Source of the DNA: Enterococcus_D entomosocium
GTDB taxonomy: Bacteria; Bacillota; Bacilli; Lactobacillales; Enterococcaceae
NCBI RefSeq assembly: GCF_030441895.1
Contig: NZ_JARJAS010000005.1
Direction: 5' to 3' (one strand)
DNA: 64,000 nt
Below are positions 1 through 8,441 of this stretch, in pieces. Made by a program: the position numbers and the translations under genes. The notes below the pieces were generated by a model, which worked only from the letters and a program-made list of their open reading frames with translations, was not told the DNA's origin and made no database searches. Every line of letters starts with the position of its first letter. Position 1 is the first letter of the stretch.

Positions 1-561
1 TTGTTCATCCCACGCGTGATACAAAAGACCCGTTTTTGGATCTAGGGTATGCGTAAAGCATAAGGTGAATTGCTTGATTACATCTGCCAATGCTTCTTCT
101 TTATCAAATGTCAGTGCGTATTCTGTCAAAAATGGGGCCCCCATATATAAGCCATCTAACCACATTTGATACGGATAGATTTTTTTATGCCAGAACCCGC
201 CTTCGCTCGTTCTTGGCATCTGCTGTAATTGTTGATACAGCGTGTCCAAGGCGATCTTGTATTTTGACGCTCCTGTTTCTTTGTATAGCAAGAATAAACA
301 TTTGCCATTATTGATGTAATCGATATTCATCGCATCCATCTGATAGTTTTTGATACGACCGTCTTCGTCAATATAAACATCCATCGTGTTTTGGATATAG
401 TCCAAATAGCGTTTGTCACCAGTCTGTTCATAGGCTTCTTTCACGCCTTGCAAAACGACCCCGATGTCATAGGACCATTTTCCGTGATAAATTTTTTCTT
501 TGCATAAGTAGTCATAGCGCTCAAATAATGTGTTCAAAGCAATTTCCGAATAGTTCTTCAT
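1..561 (-). CDS. GH105 unsaturated rhamnogalacturonyl hydrolase, partial (C-terminus outside window)
   Basis: Family GH105 (YteR/YesR) removes the unsaturated galacturonyl residue that pectin or rhamnogalacturonan lyases leave on oligosaccharides, in the cytoplasm after import. The reverse strand reads 187 codons from ATG at 561 to the window edge without a stop. The start is MKNYSEIALNTLFERYD, and the segment around residues 125-150 contains GGFWHKKIYPYQMWLDGLYM, the family signature whose Asp is the general acid in YteR. An AAGGAAG ribosome site precedes the ATG. It lies downstream of a DUF624 gene and an ABC permease on the same strand, as in the Bacillus yes/yte clusters. About half of the usual 370 residues is visible. 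Confidence 0.9.
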   Translation of the reverse strand, partial: MKNYSEIALNTLFERYDYLCKEKIYHGKWSYDIGVVLQGVKEAYEQTGDKRYLDYIQNTMDVYIDEDGRIKNYQMDAMNIDYINNGKCLFLLYKETGASKYKIALDTLYQQLQQMPRTSEGGFWHKKIYPYQMWLDGLYMGAPFLTEYALTFDKEEALADVIKQFTLCFTHTLDPKTGLLYHAWDEQ

Positions 562-727
562 GTACGATACTTCCTTTTATTGTAGTCTCCTCAATTCATA
601 GAGCTGTTTCAATGAATCCGTTTTACTGGCTGTATTTCATGAGGGTTCAGCTTGTTCTGCTATTTTTCAGGTGTTTTCTAGTGACCGTTTTGTTCACGGA
701 CCAGTAAAAGTCTTTGAGCCGTTTTCT

Positions 728-1405
728 TTAGATAATGACCTCATCTCCTTTACTGGCAACGGTTTGCTCCGTAGTCGATGCCGTTTTTGAAACCACCTTA
801 TCTGTTTCAATTGGGTGGATATCTTGAAGAATTTTTTTACCAGCAAGGGCAAAAACACCACCAACTAAGCTGCTCCCCATCAAAATGAGGCCGATCAAGA
901 AATAGCTGCCAAGAACTAAATAGCCAACGATCAAAATCGACCAACTAATGATCGAATAATGCAGATAGCCTAAACCTAACAACGCACTCCCTCGCAGGAT
1001 CTCAAACACGGTCACAAAGTTAGTGGCTGCCATGACGGTATACACGTGCATGAATAGAAAGAGAAACGCAATCAAAAAGAGGACATTGGCTACTTGGATA
1101 AACCATGGAAATGGCGCAAATATATTGGTGATCACGATTGCTGCGATGATCAGAAACAACCAACTGATCAGCACCGATTGTCGGAACCGTTCTTTACTAT
1201 AGTAGAAAAAACTTTTGATCAAAGGCGGTCGTTCGTGAAGACGAAGCCAGCGATCATAATATTTCATCATGGCATACGAGGCTGGTCCGATTCCCAAAAA
1301 GATTCCCCCCAGAAGTGTCACACTTAGCCAAAGAAAATGAAGGGCGATCAGGGTCAAAAACGCGGTTAGCCCATCGTTGATTTTCGTGATTTTCTCAATC
1401 GTCAT
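728..1405 (-). CDS. YesL-type DUF624 membrane protein
   Basis: A 225-residue protein with about five hydrophobic segments and the N-terminal pattern LGIGPASYAMMKYYDRW seen in DUF624 (YesL) proteins. Their biochemical role is unknown, but they are nearly always encoded beside CUT1-type oligosaccharide ABC importers, so a transport-associated role is inferred. GAGGGG lies five bases before the ATG. The gene starts 15 bp after the upstream permease stop and is followed by the GH105 gene, so the three probably share one transcript. The last 30 residues are polar and end in VASKGDEVII. A second DUF624 protein of this window is at 22124-22702. Confidence 0.85.
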   Translation of the reverse strand: MTIEKITKINDGLTAFLTLIALHFLWLSVTLLGGIFLGIGPASYAMMKYYDRWLRLHERPPLIKSFFYYSKERFRQSVLISWLFLIIAAIVITNIFAPFPWFIQVANVLFLIAFLFLFMHVYTVMAATNFVTVFEILRGSALLGLGYLHYSIISWSILIVGYLVLGSYFLIGLILMGSSLVGGVFALAGKKILQDIHPIETDKVVSKTASTTEQTVASKGDEVII

Positions 1406-1420
1406 ATGATCCCCTCTTTC

Positions 1421-2389
1421 TTAATAGATACCATCTTCCCCAATTTTTTTCGCCAAACGATTCGCAAAAACAACGAGGATCAAACCTACAAGACCTTTAA
1501 ACAGCCCAACAGCTGTCGAGTAACTCAATTGACCATTTTGAATCCCGGCGGTATAGACAAAGGTATCAAAGATTTGGGCAACCTCACGGTTCATTGAGTT
1601 CATTAATAGGAACATATGCTCAAAGCCCATATCTAAGATCGAACCGATTTTTAAAATCATTAAGGTCACAATCGTCGGACGAATACACGGCAACGTGATG
1701 TGCCACATTTTACGTAGTTTGCCAGCCCCATCCATATCCGCAGCTTCATAAAGCTGTTCATCAACATTGGTAATAGCGGCTAGATAGACGATCGTCCCCC
1801 AACCGGCACCTTTCCAAAGATCTTGGAAAATGTACATTGGACGTAGCCAAGTACGGCTAGTTAAGAATGGGATACGTTCCCCACCAAGACTTTCGATCAT
1901 GTTATTGATCACACCGCCTTCAGTCGTCAACAGGACGTAGAAGATTGAAACTACGATCACCCACGACATAAAATGAGGCAAATAAATAATCGTCTGGATA
2001 CTTTTTTTCAAGCGACGGTTATTTACTTCATTTAACATAAGCGCCAATAAAATAGGAAAAGGGAAGGAAATCGTGATATTTAAGAAAAACATGATCAGCG
2101 TGTTGCGCATCAACATCACAAAAGTATCTTCAGTAAAGAGCCGAATAAAATGAGTAAACCCAACAAAGGGACTGCCTAAGATTCCTAAGAATGGCTGGTA
2201 GTCTTGAAAAGCGATGACTAAACCGCCCATTGGAATGTAACGAAAGATAATAAAATATAAAATACCTGGCAATACCATAATATAGAGCGCACGATTTTTT
2301 CTGATTTGCGCCCATTTTTTCTTTTTCAACCGCAGTCGCTGTTCTTCTTCAGTAAGTGGTGAGAAGTAATTATCAACTTTTGTTTCCAT
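1421..2389 (-). CDS. CUT1 ABC permease, LplB/YteP-like
   Basis: Inner-membrane subunit of an oligosaccharide ABC importer. The 322-residue protein has six predicted membrane segments and the MalF/LplB-type EAA loop EAADMDGAGKLRKMWHITLP that contacts the ATPase. The start METKVDNYF at 2389 is chosen because GGAGG lies seven bases upstream. A longer reading from 2461 has no ribosome site. Length and sequence fit YteP/LplB. The partner permease lies divergently at 2649. No substrate-binding protein or ATPase for this importer is visible here, so the binding protein is probably outside the window and the ATPase is likely a shared MsmK type (inference). Substrate, by context, would be rhamnogalacturonan or oligogalacturonide fragments. 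Confidence 0.9.
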   Translation of the reverse strand: METKVDNYFSPLTEEEQRLRLKKKKWAQIRKNRALYIMVLPGILYFIIFRYIPMGGLVIAFQDYQPFLGILGSPFVGFTHFIRLFTEDTFVMLMRNTLIMFFLNITISFPFPILLALMLNEVNNRRLKKSIQTIIYLPHFMSWVIVVSIFYVLLTTEGGVINNMIESLGGERIPFLTSRTWLRPMYIFQDLWKGAGWGTIVYLAAITNVDEQLYEAADMDGAGKLRKMWHITLPCIRPTIVTLMILKIGSILDMGFEHMFLLMNSMNREVAQIFDTFVYTAGIQNGQLSYSTAVGLFKGLVGLILVVFANRLAKKIGEDGIY

Positions 2390-2447
2390 ACTTGTTCCTC
2401 CGAGTTTTTTTGATTTGATAGTCCCATGGTAGCGTGTAAGAAAGATA

Positions 2448-2608
2448 ACGTATATAATCATTTTCTCAGCATTGGAAAGGCATACATTTTTTAGGATTAT
2501 TTCTCAGTCGAATTGGAAAACCATTGATTTATCAACGTTTGTCATGATTGTGATTTTTTTAACATGTAAAAGTGATTATATACGTTGTCCCCGCCTCATG
2601 ATACGTTG
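2448..2608. promoter_or_regulatory. Divergent control region with mirrored ATACGTT half-sites
   Basis: The stretch between the two divergent permease genes contains a perfect 14-bp inverted repeat (AACGTATATAATCA at 2448-2461, TGATTATATACGTT at 2573-2586). To the right, ATACGTTG occurs at 2580-2587 and again at 2601-2608, exactly 21 bp apart, the spacing of AraC-family half-sites on one helical face. In the mirrored left half the second copy is weaker (CTACCATG in the reverse direction, 5 of 8 matches). The obvious candidate regulator is the AraC-type protein at 3599-5812. No convincing -35 box stands 17 bp from the internal TATAAT strings. Confidence 0.55.
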
Positions 2609-2648
2609 GAAATACCTATTTAAGTAAAAAAAGATGGAGGTTTTTCCT

Positions 2649-3536
2649 ATGCAACAAACCCTAAAAAAAACGAACCGCCCGAAGAGTGAACGGGTTGTTC
2701 AAGGATTTATTATCGGTTTTCTACTACTCTTTACCTTAATGTGTCTCTTGCCTTTTCTGAACATTCTCGGAAGCTCCTTTGCTTCTTCTTCCGAGATTGC
2801 GACACGAACATTTATCATTATCCCACGTGAATTTAGCTTAAATGCTTACCGGTATATTCTCTCGACTCCCACGATTTTTACGAGTATTGGTGTTTCCCTT
2901 TTTGTGACCATCGTCGGAACGGTTCTTTCAATGATCTTGACCTCTTTTATGGCCTATGCTCTTTCAAGAAAATATTTGCATGGACGTGGCATCTTCAATT
3001 TTATTGTCGTATTTACGATGTTGTTTAGCGGAGGGATGATCCCAAGTTTTATTTTGGTACAAAGCCTCGGCTTGATCGATTCTCTCTGGGCACTGATCTT
3101 ACCGAGCGCCATCAGTGCATATAATATGATCATTATGAGAAACTTTTTCCAAGGGATTCCTGATAGTTTAGAGGAATCAGCAAAAATGGATGGTTGCTCT
3201 GATTGGGGCGTCTTTTTCCGTATCATCTTACCTCTTTCCTTACCATCGATTGCGACGATCTCTTTGTTCTACGCTGTTAGTTATTGGAATACTTATCAAT
3301 CAGCGATTTTGTACATCAATGATTCAGCGAAATGGCCGATCCAAGTGCTCCTTCGACAAATCGTGATTGTCTCCAGCGGGATGAACGCCGATGCCGCTAG
3401 TGTCGATGTTGTCCCCCCAGCACAATCCGTGAAAATGGCCGTGATCGTCGTTGCGACTTTGCCAATGTTGATCGCCTATCCATTTGTCCAGAAGTATTTC
3501 GTGAAAGGTGCCATGGTTGGTTCCGTCAAAGGGTAG
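2649..3536 (+). CDS. CUT1 ABC permease, YtcP/MalG-like
   Basis: Second membrane subunit of the oligosaccharide importer, 295 residues with six predicted membrane segments and the EAA loop EESAKMDGCSDWGVFFRIIL around residues 180-200. The ATG at 2649 is preferred over that at 2634 because GGAGG lies at 2636-2640, inside the longer version. It is transcribed away from its partner permease at 1421-2389. That is unusual, since the two are normally adjacent in one operon. It ends in a strong bidirectional terminator. Confidence 0.9.
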   Translation: MQQTLKKTNRPKSERVVQGFIIGFLLLFTLMCLLPFLNILGSSFASSSEIATRTFIIIPREFSLNAYRYILSTPTIFTSIGVSLFVTIVGTVLSMILTSFMAYALSRKYLHGRGIFNFIVVFTMLFSGGMIPSFILVQSLGLIDSLWALILPSAISAYNMIIMRNFFQGIPDSLEESAKMDGCSDWGVFFRIILPLSLPSIATISLFYAVSYWNTYQSAILYINDSAKWPIQVLLRQIVIVSSGMNADAASVDVVPPAQSVKMAVIVVATLPMLIAYPFVQKYFVKGAMVGSVKG

Positions 3537-3558
3537 CCAACAGGCAGCAAAGAAAAAG

Positions 3559-3600
3559 AGCGTTTTTTGATCGTTGATCAAAAAACGCTTTTTTTCTTTT
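3559..3600. terminator. Bidirectional intrinsic terminator
   Basis: A perfect 14-bp stem (3559-3572 with 3576-3589) and a 3-nt loop are flanked by an A-rich tract on the left and a T tract on the right. It separates the converging permease (+) and AraC regulator (-) genes and overlaps the latter's stop. Confidence 0.9.
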
Positions 3601-5812
3601 AATCTTTGGATCGTTTGCGATACTCTCCGGGTGTCATCTGTTCTTTCTTTTTGAAAAAGCGGATGAAGTTTTGAGAGTTGGTATATTGTAGGTTGGCGGC
3701 GATTTCTTTGATGGTCAAATCGGTTTCTCTTAACCACTTTTTCGCGACTTGCAATCGATAGTTTTGTAAGTAATCGGCAAAATTGATGGATAATTCCTTT
3801 TTAAACACATTACTTAAGTAATTGGCATTATAATGCAACTGTTCAGCAATGCTATCTAAGGAGAGATCTTGGTCGTATTGTTGGTGTACGATCAAGACCA
3901 TCTTTTCAGACAAGGAGCGAATTTCTCGATCTGTTTTGGCTTGTGTCGTTTCAACGATAGGTAAAACTAACTCTTGATAGATGATTTGCTCAACTTTGAA
4001 CAAACTGGTTTGGTTGAGCACGGATTGATAGACTTTACGACTATTCTGCAAGCTAGTATGATCTGCTCCTAGGAGTTGCCCTAGCTGAACGATACTGTTG
4101 ATCAACTTAAACAAGGCACTTTCAATCGTCAACGGATTTTTGTTTTCATGAATGATTTCGCGTACGACTTCTGTGTAACTCGTTTTGATGGTCGCTAGAT
4201 CCCCACTACGCATTGCATCCAAAAAGGTGCTTTCTGCTTCTCTAGGGTACTGAACAATCGCGTTATTGTCTAATTGTGCCGCAATGTCGTCAAAAAAGAT
4301 AATGACTTCTTCCCCTAAATTCATTCGATAGTGCAAGGCTTCTTTGGCGTTATCAACCGCTAATTTGGTTTCTACGAGGCGGTCGTAGGATTGTGAGACC
4401 CCACAACTTATTTTGATTTTCAAGTAATCTTTTGCCGCTTGATGGATCTTTTGACAATAGGTCAATACTTGTTTTTGGTCAACTGATTCAGGAAGCTTTA
4501 AAATTGTTCCTTGGGTTTCTTGACTGGAGATGATTGGCTGAAAACGCAAATTCGCCGGAATGATTTCAGAAACGAGATTCTCGATGGCAAGCAAGAATAT
4601 ATCAATAGTCGCTGTTTCTCGTCCACACAAATCATCGATTTGAATCAGTAATACGGCATAGTGTTCCGTTTCGGATACTTCATACCCAAATTGTGACAGT
4701 TTTAAGTGACTATCTGCTTCTGAGATACAGCCGCGAAACAAGTTTAATAAAAACAAGGATTCTAACTCGGGCTTTTGGTGTTCAACTTTGACGGCGAGAT
4801 CGTGGTTTTGATGTAAGACCTGGTCGATATCGGAAATCAACTGATTGACTTCTAATTTCTGACCTTGTTTTTTGGGCTTTAAAAGCTCACCGATCCGATT
4901 GATGGGTGAGGTAGCCACGATCGCAATGCGATAGGATACTAATAAAAAGAGGATGATCAAAAGACTGCCAATCACGATCAAACCGCTTCTTAATTCACGG
5001 ATTGCTTGCGAAACACTGGCAGGTGCCAGACGGATCACATGATACCACTGATTGTAATCCGATTGTGTGACCACATACTTATTGTTTTCTTTGTCATTGA
5101 AGATACCATCGTCGTGGGCAGCTGCGATCATTGTTTCGTGTAAGTCAGAATCGATCACTTCACCATTATCGAAAAGCAGTTGTCCGTCCGCATGAAAAAT
5201 ATTCAAAAAGGAATCGTCATGATCTGCCACCAACTGCGCAATGGTATGGTCTTGGATTTCAGCGATCCCCAAAGCAGTGGTTTCCTGTCGAAAAACAGGC
5301 AGCGTCATCACCATTTTTAAATAGCCATCTTCTGGCAACCAATACAAGTAGCGTTGGTTGTCGATCAACGCTTGAAAAGCAGCGAATTCAGTATCATCGA
5401 TCTGTTTTAAGGAGCCTTCTTCGATTTTCCAATGCTGATTCAAATTCACCAATTGGTAGCTGGCGTTTTCGATTCCCATCACACCAATGTAAGCCAGTTG
5501 CGAATTGATCTCGCGCACTTGTCGATAATTCGTCACGGAAAACGGCTGTTCCATCGTATCGGAAAAGCTTTGCGTACTGCTATATGTAGAAAAGGCATAC
5601 TCCACCATCTGAATTTTTTGATCCAGATTTTCTTTGACTTGGTTGACCAAATTATGTTGACTTTGCAAAAACGTTTCTTGAATGTTTTGATACGTTCGAT
5701 GATAAATGACCCCACTAAACCCAATGATTAAAGCGCTACCAATTAGAAAAATCAAAATAAATATTTTATAAAACAAGTTGGATGTTTGATGATAGCTTAA
5801 AAAGAATTTCAT
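3599..5812 (-). CDS. Membrane-anchored AraC-family regulator, YesS/YtdP type
   Basis: A 737-residue regulator combining an extracellular sensor and a cytoplasmic DNA-binding domain. Visible in order: a membrane segment at about residues 14-35, an extracellular Cache-like region to about 275, a second membrane segment (SGLIVIGSLLIILFLLVSYR), a GGDEF-like or degenerate linker region, and a C-terminal AraC double helix-turn-helix over the last 100 residues with SIAEQLHYNANYLSNVFKKE and FIRFFKKKEQMTPGEYR. In Bacillus such proteins control the yes/yte pectin genes. Here it sits beside the split ABC permeases, so it probably senses a pectin fragment outside the cell and binds the half-sites at 2448-2608 (inference). 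GGGAGG precedes the ATG. Confidence 0.85.
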   Translation of the reverse strand: MKFFLSYHQTSNLFYKIFILIFLIGSALIIGFSGVIYHRTYQNIQETFLQSQHNLVNQVKENLDQKIQMVEYAFSTYSSTQSFSDTMEQPFSVTNYRQVREINSQLAYIGVMGIENASYQLVNLNQHWKIEEGSLKQIDDTEFAAFQALIDNQRYLYWLPEDGYLKMVMTLPVFRQETTALGIAEIQDHTIAQLVADHDDSFLNIFHADGQLLFDNGEVIDSDLHETMIAAAHDDGIFNDKENNKYVVTQSDYNQWYHVIRLAPASVSQAIRELRSGLIVIGSLLIILFLLVSYRIAIVATSPINRIGELLKPKKQGQKLEVNQLISDIDQVLHQNHDLAVKVEHQKPELESLFLLNLFRGCISEADSHLKLSQFGYEVSETEHYAVLLIQIDDLCGRETATIDIFLLAIENLVSEIIPANLRFQPIISSQETQGTILKLPESVDQKQVLTYCQKIHQAAKDYLKIKISCGVSQSYDRLVETKLAVDNAKEALHYRMNLGEEVIIFFDDIAAQLDNNAIVQYPREAESTFLDAMRSGDLATIKTSYTEVVREIIHENKNPLTIESALFKLINSIVQLGQLLGADHTSLQNSRKVYQSVLNQTSLFKVEQIIYQELVLPIVETTQAKTDREIRSLSEKMVLIVHQQYDQDLSLDSIAEQLHYNANYLSNVFKKELSINFADYLQNYRLQVAKKWLRETDLTIKEIAANLQYTNSQNFIRFFKKKEQMTPGEYRKRSKD

Positions 5813-5889
5813 AGACTCCCTCCCATTACCTAACTATCTTCTTTTATACTAGCACATCCCAGAAAAAGTTCCTATGTTATTTTGAAAAA

Positions 5890-5905
5890 TGTTTCACGTG
5901 TGCAT
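5890..5905. promoter_or_regulatory. Candidate LacI-type operator (regulator gene)
   Basis: TGTTTCACGTGTGCAT lies just upstream of the -35 box of the LacI gene. Its right part, ACGTGTGCAT, recurs exactly at 6993-7002 before uxaB, which suggests one regulator acts at both. The centre is CG, as in LacI-family operators, but this copy is only partly palindromic. Confidence 0.45.
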
Positions 5906-5915
5906 CCTTGGTGTA

Positions 5916-5944
5916 TTGACATTCTCGTGGGAACAAGCTATGCT
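5916..5944 (+). promoter_or_regulatory. Sigma-A promoter of the LacI gene
   Basis: TTGACA at 5916-5921 and TATGCT at 5939-5944, separated by 17 bp. The ATG of the regulator follows 30 bp downstream. Confidence 0.8.
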
Positions 5945-5974
5945 TGAATCAAGCAAAAAGGAAGAAGGTTTTCT

Positions 5975-6955
5975 ATGGTCACGATCAAAGATATCGCCAA
6001 AGTCGCTGGTGTTTCACATACAACTGTTTCTCGTGCGCTAAACGATAGCCCATTAATCAAGCCAGAAACAAAAAAGAAGATCGCAGCCATCGCTGAATCT
6101 TTACACTATGTGCCCAATGTCAATGCCAAAAGTCTGGTGAATCAGAAATCTTATATCATTGGTCTTTATTTTTCTCATCTATCCATTGGTACTTCCGATA
6201 GCTTTTTAGTCGAAGTGATCAAAGGAATCAGTGATACCCTACCATCCGAATATACTTTGGCGGTTCATGAATTATTGCAATCCGATACATTTGATGAAGA
6301 GCCGAATCGCCTAGATGGAGCGATCGTGATGAGTCAAAGTGATCGTGATGACGGCTTTATCGCTGCTCTTTCAAAGAAAAACATTCCCATCGTCGTTTTG
6401 AATCGTCAATTGCAGGATGCAACCTTGATGAATGTCACTAGTAATGATGCCCAAGGGGTCTATCAAATGATCACCTATGTGCTTGAACAAGGCTTTCGAA
6501 AGATCGCCATGATCGAAGGGATCGCTTCCTTTGGTTCCGCTAGAGAGCGTCGCAAAGGATTTATGAAAGCGATTCAAGAAAAGCAGCTTGTCTGCCCGAA
6601 AGAATACTTCGTTGCTGGCGACTTCTCTTTGGAAAGTGGTCAGCTGGGTGCCCAGCAACTACTCGCTTTACCTGAACCACCTGAAGTGATTTTTTGCGCC
6701 AATGATGATATGGCGATCGGTGCGATCAATGCCTGTCATCAAGCAGGACGAAAGATCCCAGAGGAGATCGGTATCATCGGTTTTGATGATAGTTCTTTTT
6801 CTCCCTATACGTATCCCCCATTAACAACGATCCGCAAACCAGTCTATGAAATGAGTCAATTGGCAGCAACTCTGCTGTTGCAAGCATTTGCCAATCAAGT
6901 AGTTGAGAAACAACATTTCTTTGATACCTCGTTAATCATTCGTCAATCGCTGTAA
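5975..6955 (+). CDS. LacI-family regulator of the uronate operon
   Basis: A 326-residue repressor with the N-terminal LacI helix-turn-helix (MVTIKDIAKVAGVSHTTVSR, hinge at about residues 50-60) and a periplasmic-binding-protein-like effector domain (ICANDDMAIGA and IGFDDSSFSPYTYPPLTTI near the C-terminus). It lies directly upstream of uxaBAC in the same direction, so the ligand is probably a uronate intermediate (inference). The shared operator-like sequences at 5890 and 6987 suggest that it represses itself and uxaB. It could be called UxuR- or KdgR-like, but the family does not fix the ligand. Confidence 0.85.
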   Translation: MVTIKDIAKVAGVSHTTVSRALNDSPLIKPETKKKIAAIAESLHYVPNVNAKSLVNQKSYIIGLYFSHLSIGTSDSFLVEVIKGISDTLPSEYTLAVHELLQSDTFDEEPNRLDGAIVMSQSDRDDGFIAALSKKNIPIVVLNRQLQDATLMNVTSNDAQGVYQMITYVLEQGFRKIAMIEGIASFGSARERRKGFMKAIQEKQLVCPKEYFVAGDFSLESGQLGAQQLLALPEPPEVIFCANDDMAIGAINACHQAGRKIPEEIGIIGFDDSSFSPYTYPPLTTIRKPVYEMSQLAATLLLQAFANQVVEKQHFFDTSLIIRQSL

Positions 6956-6980
6956 GCCTCTTGTTTTCAAGAGCGCTTAC
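6952..6980. promoter_or_regulatory. Hairpin at the end of the LacI gene, possible cre overlap
   Basis: GTAAGC-CTCTTG and CAAGAGCGCTTAC form a 12-bp stem with one bulged base, beginning at the stop codon. No T tract follows, so read-through into uxaB is likely. The right arm contains AGCGCTTAC, the core of a CcpA cre site, although the outer positions match poorly. Confidence 0.4.
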
Positions 6981-6986
6981 GCAAAA

Positions 6987-7002
6987 ATGTTAACGTGTGC
7001 AT
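6987..7002. promoter_or_regulatory. Candidate LacI-type operator before uxaB
   Basis: ATGTTAACGTGTGCAT is an imperfect palindrome with central CG, 24 bp before the uxaB start. It shares ACGTGTGCAT with the site upstream of the LacI gene. Confidence 0.5.
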
Positions 7003-7025
7003 AACTATTTTTTAAGGAGGATTCT

Positions 7026-8429
7026 ATGAAAAAAATTACCGAACAACCCCATCAAACCTATCCAGCCCGAGTGATTCAATTCGGGGAAGGCAATTTTATG
7101 CGGGGCTTTTTTAACTGGCAGCTGCAGCAAATGAACAAACAAGGGCTTTTTAATGGCAGTGCCGTTGTGGTACAGCCGATTGATCACGGCTTGAAAGAGC
7201 TGTTGGCACAACAAGAAAATCTCTACACCGTTATCTTAGAAGGACTTGTCGATGGCGCTTTATCTCAAACATTTGAAGTCGTCTCCACCATTGATCAAGT
7301 GCTGAATCCTTATCAGCAATGGGAAGACTATCTTGCTTTAGCCGAAGACGAGCAACTTGAGATCATCGTTTCTAATACGACGGAAGCAGGTATTGCGTTT
7401 CACCCAGAGGATACCTTACACGATACCCCTCCCTACAGTTTCCCTGCAAAACTGACCGCTCTTTTGTATCGTCGTTTTCAACGACAAAAACCGGGATTTT
7501 TGATCATTCCTTGTGAATTAATCGATCGGAATGGGGAAAAACTAAAAGAGATCGTCTTACAATATGCCGCATTATGGTCTTTGGAGTCAGACTTCGTCAA
7601 CTGGTTAGAAAAAGAAAACACCTTCTGCTGCAGCTTAGTCGATCGGATCGTTCCAGGATATCCTCGCGATAAAGTGGCACAATACCAAGAGATTCTTGGC
7701 TATGAGGATGCCGTAATGGTCACTGCGGAACCCTTTATGCTCTGGGTGATCGAAGGAAGCGGCGTAGCCGAAAAGCTTCCCTTGCAAGAAGCTGGGTTGA
7801 ATGTGATCGTGACAGAAGATATGACCCCTTACCGTGAACAAAAAGTACATTTATTAAATGGTCCTCATACGGCGATGGTTCCACTCGGTCTTTTAGCTGG
7901 TTTAGAAACCGTTGAAGAAGTAATGAACGACCGTGATTTTGCAGCCTTTTTGGATGGTCTTTTTCTGGAAGAGTTGATTCCAATGCTTGATTTGCCTAAA
8001 GCGCAGCTTGCAGCTTATGCGGAACAAATCAAAGAGCGCTTCAGAAATCCTTATGTGAAGCATCAGCTGCAATCGATCGCTTTAAACAGCGTCTCAAAAT
8101 TCCGTGCGCGTCTTCAATCAGTCTTAACTCGTTATGTCCAACAAAACCAGCAGTTACCAAAACGAATCACTGCCGCACTGGCAGGGTTGCTGACTTTCTA
8201 TCTCACTCGACCTTTTCAAGATGATGACCTAGTGACAACCATATTTCAGCAAGTGAAACAATTACCAGCAGAAGAACAGATCGCCGCTCTATTAAAAAAT
8301 GAGCAACTTTGGCATGCAGACCTGAGCTTTATGACAGAGACAATCAATGAAATGTGCACATGCCTAAAACAAGACGGACCCCGCCAGTTACTTGCGTCGA
8401 TTGACACCCCTGAGCCAAGTTTGAAATAA
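7026..8429 (+). CDS. uxaB: Tagaturonate reductase
   Basis: NADH-dependent reduction of D-tagaturonate to D-altronate, the second step of galacturonate catabolism. The 467-residue protein carries the mannitol dehydrogenase-family N-terminus with VIQFGEGNFMRGFFNWQL (residues about 16-33) and the later KVHLLNGPHTAMVPLGLLAG characteristic of UxaB. AAGGAGG lies five bases before the ATG. First structural gene of a tight operon: uxaA starts 12 bp after its stop. Confidence 0.93.
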   Translation: MKKITEQPHQTYPARVIQFGEGNFMRGFFNWQLQQMNKQGLFNGSAVVVQPIDHGLKELLAQQENLYTVILEGLVDGALSQTFEVVSTIDQVLNPYQQWEDYLALAEDEQLEIIVSNTTEAGIAFHPEDTLHDTPPYSFPAKLTALLYRRFQRQKPGFLIIPCELIDRNGEKLKEIVLQYAALWSLESDFVNWLEKENTFCCSLVDRIVPGYPRDKVAQYQEILGYEDAVMVTAEPFMLWVIEGSGVAEKLPLQEAGLNVIVTEDMTPYREQKVHLLNGPHTAMVPLGLLAGLETVEEVMNDRDFAAFLDGLFLEELIPMLDLPKAQLAAYAEQIKERFRNPYVKHQLQSIALNSVSKFRARLQSVLTRYVQQNQQLPKRITAALAGLLTFYLTRPFQDDDLVTTIFQQVKQLPAEEQIAALLKNEQLWHADLSFMTETINEMCTCLKQDGPRQLLASIDTPEPSLK

Positions 8430-8441
8430 AGGAGAATCTTT

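Noticed and set aside
2453..2458. TATAAT inside the inverted repeats at 2448-2461 and 2573-2586 as -10 boxes
   Set aside because: No acceptable -35 hexamer stands 16-18 bp away in either direction, and the two would fire toward each other. The repeat fits an operator better.
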